NCBI GenBank assembly: GCA_036006525.1
Contig: DASYPP010000009.1
Span: 1-64,000 of the forward strand
From: DASYPP01 sp036006525
GTDB lineage: Bacteria; Gemmatimonadota; Gemmatimonadetes; Gemmatimonadales; GWC2-71-9
Length of the DNA stretch: 64,000 bases
Direction of reading: 5' to 3'
The translations under genes and the position numbers were made by a program. Below the pieces are notes generated by a model. That model saw only the letters and a program-made list of their open reading frames with translations, searched no databases and was not told where the DNA came from. The first letter of the stretch is position 1; the number at the start of each line of letters is the position of its first letter. Positions 8,127-16,004 of this stretch are shown here, piece by piece.

Positions 8127-8894
8127 ATGAAGGGCTCTTCGTTCCGGCTCATTGGAGCCATGGCAGTGGCCACCGGACTGGTGGCTTGCAGTGACGGGGC
8201 TTCTGGTCCGGCCACCGGCGCCCAGATCAGCTTCAATGTGGCGACCCATGCGACCGGTGCGGCTCCGTCACGGCCCTTCGCCTCCCCCGACACCATCGTC
8301 GACGGCGGCGGTAATGTGCTGGTCCTGACCAAGGTCGAGCTGGTGCTCAAGGAAGTCGAACTGAAGCGCCAGAACGATGACGCCTGTGACAGCATGGCCG
8401 CCGGCGAGGACGGCTGCGAGGAATTCGAGAGCGGCCCCTTCCTCCTGGATCTCCCCCTCGGCGTCGGCATCTCGCACCAGATCACGATCACCGCGGACAC
8501 CGGTACGTTCGACCAGGTCGAATTCAAGATCCACAAGCCCGAAGATGATGGAGGCGCCGCCGACGTGGCCTTCCTGGCCCAGCATCCCGATCTGGACAAC
8601 GTCAGCATTCGGGTCACCGGGACTTTTAACGGCGCGGATTTCGTCTTCATCACCGATCTCAGCGCCGATGAAGAAGTCTCCATCAACCCGCCGCTCGTGG
8701 TCACGGCCCAGACCAGTGTTGACATGACCCTGATGGTCGACGTTTCCACCTGGTTCCTGAATGGCGCCGTCGTAATCGATCCCTCGCTCGCCCTCAAGGG
8801 CGGACCGCTGGAGAGCCTCGTGCAGAACAACATCGAGGCATCCTTCGATTTCTTTCACGACGACAATCACGATGGCCACGACGACGATGAGTAA
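8127..8894 (+). CDS. Secreted lipoprotein, DUF4382-like, with His/Asp-rich tail
   Basis: 255 residues. The ATG at 8127 gives a clean lipoprotein signal (MKGSSFRLIGAMAVATGLVAC, Cys about 21) and has AAGGATG upstream; longer in-frame starts lack this. The mature part is acidic and beta-rich (VLVLTKVELVLKEVEL; ITITADTGTFDQVEFKIH), resembling DUF4382 exported proteins. It ends in a short His/Asp-rich tail (HDDNHDGHDDDE) that could bind a divalent metal. Function is unknown. The sigma-54 type promoter upstream and the sigma-54 activator gene downstream suggest regulated expression. Confidence 0.8.
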   Translation: MKGSSFRLIGAMAVATGLVACSDGASGPATGAQISFNVATHATGAAPSRPFASPDTIVDGGGNVLVLTKVELVLKEVELKRQNDDACDSMAAGEDGCEEFESGPFLLDLPLGVGISHQITITADTGTFDQVEFKIHKPEDDGGAADVAFLAQHPDLDNVSIRVTGTFNGADFVFITDLSADEEVSINPPLVVTAQTSVDMTLMVDVSTWFLNGAVVIDPSLALKGGPLESLVQNNIEASFDFFHDDNHDGHDDDE

Positions 8895-8922
8895 GCAGGA
8901 ATTGCGCTGAGCAGTGGCCGCC

Positions 8923-8947
8923 GGAGTCGAGGAATTCCCTCGGCTCC
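8923..8947 (+). terminator. Hairpin after the lipoprotein gene, possible terminator without a T-tract
   Basis: GGAGTCGAGG and CCTCGGCTCC form a 10-pair stem (one G-T) around AATTC, 29 bases after the lipoprotein stop. There is no downstream T-run, so intrinsic termination is doubtful; it may be a transcript-end structure. Confidence 0.4.
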
Positions 8948-8996
8948 GCGCGGCGTTATGGGGAGCCCGGGATAGCCCATGGCTTCAGTGATACAG

Positions 8997-9033
8997 CTGG
9001 AACGAAGCATTCCAGATCGGCCGGAATTCCGGC
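8997..9033 (+). promoter_or_regulatory. Two palindromes upstream of the sigma-54 activator gene
   Basis: CTGGAA-N7-TTCCAG (8997-9015) and the perfect 14-base palindrome GCCGGAATTCCGGC (9020-9033) lie 47-83 bases before the ATG at 9080. They could be operators, possibly autoregulatory. No obvious -35/-10 pair was seen in this gap. Confidence 0.35.
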
Positions 9034-9079
9034 TTTCGGTTTTGGGTCTAAGGTGAAGCGATCAGGGGAGTTATCGAGA

Positions 9080-10453
9080 ATGGCCACACTGGTACAGCGG
9101 TTGCCCATGACTGATCCGCGCTGGGTCATCGTCATTCGCCTGTCCGACAGCTTTCGGACCACGCTGAGCGAGGCGGTTACTCAGCTCGGGGCCGGCCTGA
9201 TCGAATGGAGTCCCAAGGGCGACGACCCGATGCCGGCCGGCGGCGCCATGGTGGTGATTCTGTCCGGCGGGGCCGAAAGCGAAGCCCTGGATGTGCTGGC
9301 CGGGCTGCCGGCGAACTCGGTGCATCGCTTCGTCGTCGGCTCCCTGCCCGATCACCGGCTGGCAGCCGCCGCGGTCCAGCGTGGCGCCAGCGACTACTTC
9401 GCGCTTCCCGGCGACCTGGACCTGATGCGCCGCTCCCTCGAGCGCGAGCTCCGGGAAGCGACTGGCAAAGTGGCGGCCGAGAAATTCGCCGCCGATGAAC
9501 GCAGAATCAGCGGATTCGACGCCATCGTGGGACAGAGCGCCCCTTTGCGTTTGACGATCGACCAGGCCGGGCGGGTCGCCGCGCATCGCGACGTCACCGT
9601 GCTGATCGGCGGGGAGACCGGGACCGGTAAAGAGCTGTTGGCCCGCGCCATTCACTACCACAGCCCCCGCGCCTCGGCCCCGTTTGTCGAGATCAATTGC
9701 GCGGCCATTCCGGCGAACCTGCTGGAGAGCGAGTTGTTCGGGCACGAAAAGGGCTCGTTTACGGGGGCGATCGCCGCCAAGCCCGGACTGTTCGAGATGG
9801 CGCACGACGGCACTCTCTTCCTGGACGAAGTCGGCCACCTGCCTTACGAGCTGCAGGCCAAGCTGCTGCGCGCGCTGGAAAGCCGGGAGATTCGCCGGGT
9901 TGGAGGGCAGGGCATTCGGAAGATCGACGTGCGGGTAATCGCCGCGACCCATGTGAACCTCGCGGCCGCGGTGGCCCGGGGAGAATTCCGCGAAGACCTG
10001 TACTACCGGCTCAATGTCGTGGCGCTGACGCTTCCGTCGCTTCGAGAGCGCAATGGCGACGTCGAGCTGCTGGCGGAGACGTTCCTGAGCCGGTTGGCCA
10101 GCTCCAACGGCTTGAAGGTGCCGCCGCTGACGCCGGAAGTGCGAGCCGCACTGCAGCAGCACCGCTGGCCCGGCAACGTTCGGGAGCTGCGCAATGCGAT
10201 CGAGCGGGCCCTGGTGCTGTCACCGCCCGGGACGCTCCGGGTGGAGGAACTCAAGCTGGAACGGGGCCAGGAGGCCCCGGCCGATTCCGCGCTGCCCTTC
10301 CCCGCGGAGCTGTCGGCCATCATCCGGAGCGCTGTGGTCCTCATGCTGAAACGGACCGGTGGCAACAAGAGCGAAGCGGCTCGGCGGCTGGGGATTTCAA
10401 GGCCCCGGCTGCAGCGCCTGCTGGAAGGAAAGACCGATGACAACGACCTCTAA
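9080..10453 (+). CDS. Sigma-54-dependent enhancer-binding activator with a degenerate receiver domain
   Basis: 457 residues from the ATG at 9080, which has AGGGGAG 9 bases upstream. Residues about 14-125 resemble a response-regulator fold, but the strand that should end in the phospho-accepting Asp reads VVILSGG, with no Asp. The AAA+ domain is intact: Walker A GETGTGKE (about 178-185), the sigma-54 contact loop GSFTGA (225-230), Walker B GTLFLDE (about 244-250) and the arginine-finger region FREDLYYRLNVV. A Fis-type helix-turn-helix ends the protein (NKSEAARRLGISRPRLQRLL). No partner kinase is adjacent. It probably activates the -24/-12 promoters at 8064 and 12302. Confidence 0.9.
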   Translation: MATLVQRLPMTDPRWVIVIRLSDSFRTTLSEAVTQLGAGLIEWSPKGDDPMPAGGAMVVILSGGAESEALDVLAGLPANSVHRFVVGSLPDHRLAAAAVQRGASDYFALPGDLDLMRRSLERELREATGKVAAEKFAADERRISGFDAIVGQSAPLRLTIDQAGRVAAHRDVTVLIGGETGTGKELLARAIHYHSPRASAPFVEINCAAIPANLLESELFGHEKGSFTGAIAAKPGLFEMAHDGTLFLDEVGHLPYELQAKLLRALESREIRRVGGQGIRKIDVRVIAATHVNLAAAVARGEFREDLYYRLNVVALTLPSLRERNGDVELLAETFLSRLASSNGLKVPPLTPEVRAALQQHRWPGNVRELRNAIERALVLSPPGTLRVEELKLERGQEAPADSALPFPAELSAIIRSAVVLMLKRTGGNKSEAARRLGISRPRLQRLLEGKTDDNDL

Positions 10454-10487
10454 CACCTCCGCTGACTTTTCAAGAATGGGAGTTTCT

Positions 10488-11114
10488 ATGCGAGTCGGGT
10501 TCAAGTCTCTAGTGCTGGCCGGCACCCTCGTCATCGCAGTGGCCTGCACCGACAGCGCCGGTCCGGGCAACGGAGGCGGTCCCAGGCCCCTGGACTCGCT
10601 GAACATCCTGCACTTCGCCCAGGGCGCTCCACCGCTGGCCGAAGACTCGGTGAGTTTCTACGCCGTGTTCGGCCAAGAGCGCGAAGGGAAGATCATGCTG
10701 GCGGGCAATGCCGGCGACGAGGAATTCCTTTCCTTTAAGGTGGGCGACCTGTCGCTCCTCCGAGACTCGACCGGCCACGTATTCGCCCTCGGTGATTCGG
10801 TGCTGATCACCATCAAGCCGGTAAACGCGGACAGTTTCTATTTCGAATTCCGTCCTGCGGGTCTGGTGTTCAATCCTGCCAGCCCAGCCCAGCTCGAACT
10901 CCATTACAACCACGCCGGTAACCAGCTGGAAGGCGACTTCAACGGCGACGATCAGGTCGATAGCACGGACAATGAGATCGAGACCATGCTTGATCTATGG
11001 GTCCAGGCAAAACCGGGCGATCCTTTCACCCGGCTGAGCGTTCTGGTCGAGCTGACCCTCGATGAAGTCGAGGCGGAGATCCCCCACTTCAGCCGCTTCG
11101 CCCTGGCTTACTGA
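10488..11114 (+). CDS. Secreted lipoprotein, paralogue of the 12359-13033 product
   Basis: 208 residues. The ATG at 10488 has GGGAG upstream and begins a lipoprotein signal (MRVGFKSLVLAGTLVIAVAC). The mature part shares blocks with the protein at 12359: EDSVSFYAV-GQ, GDSVLITI and a C-terminal I-H/G-FSR-A-AY end. It contains an acidic loop DFNGDDQVDSTDNE (about residues 146-159) resembling a calcium-binding dockerin-like or EF-hand-like loop. No known enzymatic motif is visible. It follows the activator gene by 34 bases and precedes the TPR gene by 5, so the three are probably co-transcribed. Confidence 0.8.
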   Translation: MRVGFKSLVLAGTLVIAVACTDSAGPGNGGGPRPLDSLNILHFAQGAPPLAEDSVSFYAVFGQEREGKIMLAGNAGDEEFLSFKVGDLSLLRDSTGHVFALGDSVLITIKPVNADSFYFEFRPAGLVFNPASPAQLELHYNHAGNQLEGDFNGDDQVDSTDNEIETMLDLWVQAKPGDPFTRLSVLVELTLDEVEAEIPHFSRFALAY

Positions 11115-11119
11115 CCATC

Positions 11120-12115
11120 GTGACCACCGAGCAGCCGTTCTCGTCTTCCTCCGATCCGGCAGGCACCATGCGGGACCTGCTGGGCCAGGGCCGCTTCCCC
11201 GAGGTGCTGGCGGAATTCCGCCAGCTCGAGGAGACGAACTTGCCTGCCGACGCGCTGCTCTTCGCCGCGACCGCTGCCACCCGCCTGGGCGACTTCGGCC
11301 TCGGCGCTTCCTCCGCGACCGCCGCGCTGGATCGATTCCATTCCCGGGCCGACGACGACGGCCGGATGCGGTCGCTCAATCTTCTGGGCGTCATCGCATA
11401 CGAGCGGGGCCAGCTCGACCAGGCCGAGAAGAGCTTTACCGATTCTCTGGACCTGGCCCGAAAACTGGGCGACAATCTCATGGTTGCTCGAGCCAGCAAC
11501 AACCTCGCGTCGATCACCTACCTGAGAAACGACACGATGGGTGCGCTCACCCTGTTCCGCTCCGCCCTGCTGAGCTACCAGCGCATGGGGGACCGTCGTG
11601 GCATGGCCGAGTCGTATCACAACCTGGGGATCATTTTCCGGGACATGGAGCAGTGGGTGGATGCGAAGGACGCCTCGGAGCGCGCGCTGCGGCATGCGGA
11701 ACAGGTAGGCGAGCGCGGCCTGCTGGGTCTTGCCGCGACCGGCCGGGCTGAGATCAGCGTAGCCCGCGGTGAGTTGGACATGGCGCAGCAGGAATTGCTC
11801 TGGGCGGGACAACTCGCCCGTGAGTCGGGTGATGAGCTGGGTGTCATGGAGGTGGGCCGGGTGCAGGCGCTGTTATTCCTGGCTCGGCACCAGTTTCAGT
11901 CAGCGGCCGATGAAGCCGAGCGGGCTCGTGCCGGGGCGGAACAGAACCGGGCTGCGGTGCTTCAGGCAGAGTGCGCCGCGGTCGCTGCCCGGGCATGGAA
12001 GGCGCTCAACCGGATGGAAAATGCCGAAGCCCGCCGGCTGGAGGCCATTCGACTCTTCTCCAACCAGGGCGCCCTGCGCCGGCTGGAGGACTTCGGCCGT
12101 GCCTGGAACCTCTGA
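11120..12115 (+). CDS. Tetratricopeptide-repeat protein
   Basis: 331 residues, almost entirely TPR helices. Clear repeats include SLNLLGVIAYERGQLDQAEKS, ASNNLASITYLRNDTMGAL, ESYHNLGIIFRDMEQWVDAK and GLAATGRAEISVARGELDMA, about six units. There is no signal peptide or membrane segment, so it is probably cytoplasmic. The GTG start lies 5 bases after the lipoprotein stop without a clear ribosome-binding site, suggesting translational coupling. TPR proteins are interaction scaffolds; a role in controlling the adjacent sigma-54 activator, which has no phosphorylation site, is an attractive but untested idea. Confidence 0.85.
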   Translation: MTTEQPFSSSSDPAGTMRDLLGQGRFPEVLAEFRQLEETNLPADALLFAATAATRLGDFGLGASSATAALDRFHSRADDDGRMRSLNLLGVIAYERGQLDQAEKSFTDSLDLARKLGDNLMVARASNNLASITYLRNDTMGALTLFRSALLSYQRMGDRRGMAESYHNLGIIFRDMEQWVDAKDASERALRHAEQVGERGLLGLAATGRAEISVARGELDMAQQELLWAGQLARESGDELGVMEVGRVQALLFLARHQFQSAADEAERARAGAEQNRAAVLQAECAAVAARAWKALNRMENAEARRLEAIRLFSNQGALRRLEDFGRAWNL

Positions 12116-12301
12116 TCCGGGAGGCGTTTCGGACCAGCCCAATTGCAAGATCCTGCTGGATCCTGCCACCAGAACCGCTGATTATTTGCCCCCCGAGCCA
12201 CCAGTTTACTGTCAAATATAGTGTCAATTATAAAGCCATGATGAATAGTGGCTTACAAACAATACTATCAGGTCTTGATACAGTCATTTCGCCCCCATGA
12301 C

Positions 12302-12315
12302 GGTACGGCTGTTGC
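12302..12315 (+). promoter_or_regulatory. Sigma-54 type (-24/-12) promoter of the 12359 lipoprotein gene
   Basis: GGTAC-GGCTG-TTGC fits the sigma-54 consensus with GG (12302-12303) and GC (12314-12315) 10 bases apart and one C-to-T change in the -24 block. It lies 44 bases upstream of the ATG. The AT-rich 243-base gap upstream (12116-12358) also carries the dyad AAGCCA (12233-12238) / TGGCTT (12249-12254), a possible activator site. Confidence 0.55.
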
Positions 12316-12358
12316 TCCCTCTTGGTCCGCTGGACCCCAATTACCCGGATGGCATCAA

Positions 12359-13033
12359 ATGACTGATCGACAAGCCCGACTACGACCGGATCGGTGGCGC
12401 CTCATTACTCTCGCCGGCGCCCTGATGATCCTGGGAGTTTGGGCCTGCTCCGACCCCGCAGGCCTGGGACTGGCTGTGTTCAAGGACCCTTCCGACATCG
12501 CGATCATCACTCTCGACTCCTCGGCGCCGGCGCTGGATACCGACAGCGTCAGTTTCTATGCGGTTGAGGGACAGACTCGTAGCGCGGAGCTCTACTTCGA
12601 CAGCGCGGGAGTGCGGGTCGATCGGCTGCTGCGATTCGAGGTCGGTAAGTCCACGCTGGATCAGCTTCCCAATGGCCGGAGGGTGCGTTCGGGAGACTCG
12701 GTGCTGATTACGATTCGGGTCACTAAACCGGGCAGTTTACAGTTTGATTTCTCCCCATCGGGACTGAGATTCGATCATGATAGCCCGGCCATCCTTACGA
12801 TCGGGTACCGTCGTGCCCTCATGGCGGTGACAGCGCCAGCCGCGATGTTCCGCGATCCGGGGAGCCGTTCCGGCGGGAGCGGTTCCGGGCACGGGGACGA
12901 AACCGACCTGGCCATCTGGCTCCAGGAGACTTCTTCGAGCCCGTTCCTCCGGCTCGAATCAGACGTGGACACTCAAGCTAAAGAGATTGAAGCCGCGATC
13001 CCCGGCTTCAGCAGATACGCCGTCGCCTACTAA
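12359..13033 (+). CDS. Secreted lipoprotein, paralogue of the 10488-11114 product
   Basis: 224 residues from the ATG at 12359 (GGATGG upstream). The signal ends ILGVWAC, a lipobox with Cys about 30. It shares DTDSVSFYAVEGQ, GDSVLITI and the C-terminal PGFSRYAVAY with the lipoprotein at 10488. A Gly/Ser-rich insert (residues about 165-178) precedes the C-terminal block. Function is unknown. It has its own sigma-54 type promoter, separate from the upstream TPR gene, and is the last gene of the cluster. Confidence 0.8.
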   Translation: MTDRQARLRPDRWRLITLAGALMILGVWACSDPAGLGLAVFKDPSDIAIITLDSSAPALDTDSVSFYAVEGQTRSAELYFDSAGVRVDRLLRFEVGKSTLDQLPNGRRVRSGDSVLITIRVTKPGSLQFDFSPSGLRFDHDSPAILTIGYRRALMAVTAPAAMFRDPGSRSGGSGSGHGDETDLAIWLQETSSSPFLRLESDVDTQAKEIEAAIPGFSRYAVAY

Positions 13034-13035
13034 CG

Positions 13036-13106
13036 GTGACAAGTAACAAGTGACAAGTGACAGGGAATTCAGCCTCCTTGTCACTTGTCACTTTTTCACT
13101 TGTCAC
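13036..13106. repeat. Intergenic inverted repeat built of an iterated 7-base word
   Basis: The whole gap between two convergent stops is an inverted repeat. The left arm (13036-13062) reads GTGACAA GTAACAA GTGACAA GTGACAG; the right arm (about 13077-13106) is its reverse complement with small changes. The loop is about 14 bases. Read from either side it could serve as a bidirectional transcript end, but the only T-run is internal (CTTTTT near 13091). Confidence 0.8.
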
Positions 13107-13114
13107 TCTGTTGC

Positions 13115-15178
13115 TTAGTGCGCGGTCGCCAGCTCTTTCTCCTTCTCATTCTCCGCTGCGACCTTGCTGGCCACTTCGGGCGGCGCCTCCACGTAGCCGT
13201 GGAACTTCTGGCGGTAGGTCCCCCGGCCATGGGTGATCGAGTACAGCGTGGTTGAGTACTTGTACAATTCGGCCTCGGGCACGACGGCCTTCACCTTGGT
13301 CAGTCGGCCGTCCGCCTCGGTCCCCAGGATCTGGCCCCGGCGCGCGCTCAAGTCGCCCATGACATCTCCCAGCACATCGTCCGGCGTCCACACGTCGATG
13401 TCCACAAGCGGCTCCAGCAGGATGGGCCGGCACTTCGGGGCCACGGCCCGGAAGGCCATGATGCCAGCCATCTTGAACGACATCTCGTTGGAGTCAACGT
13501 CGTGGTAGGAGCCGTCGAAACATTCCGCCTTGAAATCCACCATCGGGTATCCGGCCACGACGCCCCGTAGCGCGGATTCCTGGATCCCGCGATCCACTGC
13601 CGGGATGTACTTGTTCGGGATCACGCCACCGACGATATCATCCACGAATTCGTAGCCGGCTCCCCGTGGCAGCGGGGCCATACGAATCCAGCAATCGCCG
13701 TATTGCCCCCGGCCGCCGGATTGTTTTTTGTGCTTGCCCTGGCCCTCGGCCTTTCCCTTGATGGTTTCCCGGTACGCTACCCTGGGACGAACCAACTCGG
13801 CGTGGACCCCGAATTTCCGCTGCAGCCGGCCCAGGATCACCTCGAAATGTTTTTCACCCATTCCGTGGATGAGAGTCTGGCTCAGCTCCGAGCTGTATTC
13901 GAAGTGGAATGTCGGGTCTTCTTCATGGAGCTTATGGAGCCCGGCGGCGAGCTTGTCTTCCTCGCCCCGCTGCTGCACCAGCACCGCCGAGGTGGCGATG
14001 GCTTCGGGGAACGGCACCGGCGGCAGCCGGATCGGGTGGTCCCGGCGGCAAAAGGTATCGTTCGTGTGGGTATCCTTGAGCTTCGCCACCGACCCGATGT
14101 CCCCGGCGTTCAACTCCGGAATTTCCGACCGCTCCTTCCCCTGCTGGACCGAGACATGGTTCAGCTTCTCGGCCACGTTGTGCTCGGCGTTCCACACTTC
14201 GTCGCCGTTCTTGATGTGGCCGCGGTAAATCCGGAAGTAGCTGACGTCGCCGACGTGCGGTTCGGACACCGTCTTGAAGACCCGGCCCAGGACCGGCGCG
14301 CTGCCGTCATCGCCGGGGGAACGCTGGGCTTCCAGCGGAGAAGGAATAAGCTCCACCATCTTCTTGAGCAGGGCCCGAACGCCGTAGGTAAGCTCGGAGC
14401 TGCCACAGAACAGAGGGACGATCTCTCCGGCGATCATCGCCTTCTTCATCGCGGCGATCACCTCGGTCCGGGGGATTTCTTCGCCCCCCAGGTACCGCTC
14501 CAGCAGGTTGTCGTCCGACGACGCTACCGCTTCGGTCAGCTGTGTCGTGTAGCGGTCAAACCGGTCCTGGTATTCCGGCGGAACCGGCCCGTGCTCGTAT
14601 TCCCCGTTCTTGGTGCCCTTCTTGTAGTAGTGGCAGCGCCCGGAGAACAGGTTGATGATCCCATGGAATCCGGGGCCGTCGCCGATCGGGATTTCCACCG
14701 GCACGACCTTGGGCGAGAGGTGCTCGCGGACATCCTGGAACACCCGTTCAAAGTCGGCGTGCTCCTTGTCCATCTGGGACACGAACAGCATCCGGGGCAG
14801 GTGAAGCCGGTCGCAGACCTCCCAGGCCTTTTCGGTCCCCACCTCGACCCCGGCGACCCCCCCGAGCACCACGACCGCCGCATCGGCGGCGTAGAGCCCG
14901 GTGATGGTCTCCCCGAAGAAATCGAGAAAACCCGGTGTGTCGATCAGGTTGATCTTGGTGTCCAGCCACTCGGCGTAACCCAGGCCAAGGCTGATGGAGT
15001 GCTTGCGTTCGATTTCGTCGGGAGTGTAATCGGTGAGGGCGGTTCCGTCCTTGATCGATCCATGGCGGCGGCTGCTGCCGGATACGTACGCGAGAGCATC
15101 AACCAGGGAGCTCTTGCCACTGCCGCCATGCCCTGCGAAGGCGACATTCCTGATTGCGTTCGAGCCATACACCTTCAT
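13115..15178 (-). CDS. Elongation factor G-like translational GTPase (EF-G paralogue)
   Basis: 687 residues with EF-G domain order. The G1 loop is GHGGSGKSS (about 16-24), G3 is DTPGFLDF, and the G4 motif reads SQMD instead of NKxD. The C-terminal half has the domain IV/V signatures (GRGQYGDCWIRM; VDSNEMSFKMAGIMAF; the LLEPLVDI block). The divergent G4 places it with EF-G2-like paralogues of unsettled function rather than the housekeeping fusA. The start is well supported by AGGAGGTGAGC before the ATG. No ribosomal-protein genes adjoin it, consistent with a paralogue. Confidence 0.88.
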   Translation of the reverse strand: MKVYGSNAIRNVAFAGHGGSGKSSLVDALAYVSGSSRRHGSIKDGTALTDYTPDEIERKHSISLGLGYAEWLDTKINLIDTPGFLDFFGETITGLYAADAAVVVLGGVAGVEVGTEKAWEVCDRLHLPRMLFVSQMDKEHADFERVFQDVREHLSPKVVPVEIPIGDGPGFHGIINLFSGRCHYYKKGTKNGEYEHGPVPPEYQDRFDRYTTQLTEAVASSDDNLLERYLGGEEIPRTEVIAAMKKAMIAGEIVPLFCGSSELTYGVRALLKKMVELIPSPLEAQRSPGDDGSAPVLGRVFKTVSEPHVGDVSYFRIYRGHIKNGDEVWNAEHNVAEKLNHVSVQQGKERSEIPELNAGDIGSVAKLKDTHTNDTFCRRDHPIRLPPVPFPEAIATSAVLVQQRGEEDKLAAGLHKLHEEDPTFHFEYSSELSQTLIHGMGEKHFEVILGRLQRKFGVHAELVRPRVAYRETIKGKAEGQGKHKKQSGGRGQYGDCWIRMAPLPRGAGYEFVDDIVGGVIPNKYIPAVDRGIQESALRGVVAGYPMVDFKAECFDGSYHDVDSNEMSFKMAGIMAFRAVAPKCRPILLEPLVDIDVWTPDDVLGDVMGDLSARRGQILGTEADGRLTKVKAVVPEAELYKYSTTLYSITHGRGTYRQKFHGYVEAPPEVASKVAAENEKEKELATAH

Positions 15179-15374
15179 GGCTCACCTCCTGGAAGCTTAT
15201 GGGACAAGGATCTTGCAGACCATTCGCCGGCTTGTCAATGTCACCGACGTGATGGGCCTCACCGGCCCCTCCCCTGTGTGGGTCACTTCGCAACTGGGCG
15301 TCTTTCCCAATACTTGGTTCGTCAGAGCCCGGTTGCGGAAAATTGATACCGATGTGCGGCAAAGGGGTTACCAC

Positions 15375-15704
15375 ATGCAGGCGGTGCTGAGCTACTCTGG
15401 GTCCATGCAGTTCGTAGCCGAAGCAATACTCCCGACGTACCTCGAGGCGCTGCAACGCGCGCTCGACAACGCGGTCCAGCGCTTGCCCCAGGGCGCGCCC
15501 CGCCGGATCCTCACCCGCCTGCGCCGCCGGCTGACCAAGCCGGACACCGCGCCCCGCTTTGAATCGCTCCATCGCCTCGCCACCCTGGGAGAGGCCCAGG
15601 GGTGGCTTTCCACCCACGAGGCCATCACCATCCGGAAACTGGCGTACCGCTGCTCCTTTTATCTGCGCCGAGTTCAAGGTCCTGGTCCGGAGAACCCGTC
15701 CTGA
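15375..15704 (+). CDS. Small hypothetical protein
   Basis: About 109 residues from the ATG at 15375, which has AAAGGGG 7 bases upstream. The frame stays open further upstream, even across the EF-G start, so the start is uncertain. Third positions are GC-rich, as in a coding frame. It looks mostly helical and basic in the middle (RILTRLRRRLTK). I do not recognise a family. A small [2Fe-2S] protein gene follows after 47 bases. The 196 bases between the EF-G start and this gene show no other feature. Confidence 0.5.
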   Translation: MQAVLSYSGSMQFVAEAILPTYLEALQRALDNAVQRLPQGAPRRILTRLRRRLTKPDTAPRFESLHRLATLGEAQGWLSTHEAITIRKLAYRCSFYLRRVQGPGPENPS

Positions 15705-15751
15705 CCGAGCCCAGGTCCAGCTTACCTTAAAGCCATGCCTGGAGCCGCGCG

Positions 15752-15952
15752 GTGAGCCTCACGATCAACCTTTGCGTCTGCCGCAACATCAGCTTTTCCG
15801 AGTTGCTATCTGATGCCCGGCGCCAGGGCTGGAACCTGGAAGAGCTGGTCCGGCGTACCGGCTGCGGAGCGGGCTGCGGTCTCTGCCGTCCCTACCTTCG
15901 CCGCATGCTCGAGACCGGTGAAACCATCTTTCGCGAGATCTTGACCGACTAG
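15752..15952 (+). CDS. BFD-like [2Fe-2S]-binding protein
   Basis: 66 residues with the bacterioferritin-associated ferredoxin pattern: CVC at residues 8-10, then CGAGCGLC (the second Cys pair) and the helical end PYLRRML. The spacing suits a single [2Fe-2S] cluster. The GTG start has GGAG 7 bases upstream. Related small domains serve in iron release from bacterioferritin or as modules of nitrite reductases and NifU; no bacterioferritin gene is present here. Confidence 0.8.
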   Translation: MSLTINLCVCRNISFSELLSDARRQGWNLEELVRRTGCGAGCGLCRPYLRRMLETGETIFREILTD

Positions 15953-16004
15953 TGCACCCCCTCCAGCCTTTCGCGGAGCGCCCAGCCCTCCCAGATTGAG
16001 GGTG

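Noticed and set aside
208..13106. Iterated-word repeats as a CRISPR array
   Set aside because: Units are 7-10 bases in direct tandem without spacers, mirrored as inverted arms, and no cas gene is present.
13703..15346. Plus-strand reading frame of 547 codons
   Set aside because: Antisense to the EF-G-like gene, which has all its GTPase motifs; the opposite frame has none.
15033..15374. Upstream extension of the small protein at 15375, overlapping the EF-G start
   Set aside because: The extension overlaps the strongly supported EF-G start and lacks a ribosome-binding site; the ATG at 15375 has one.
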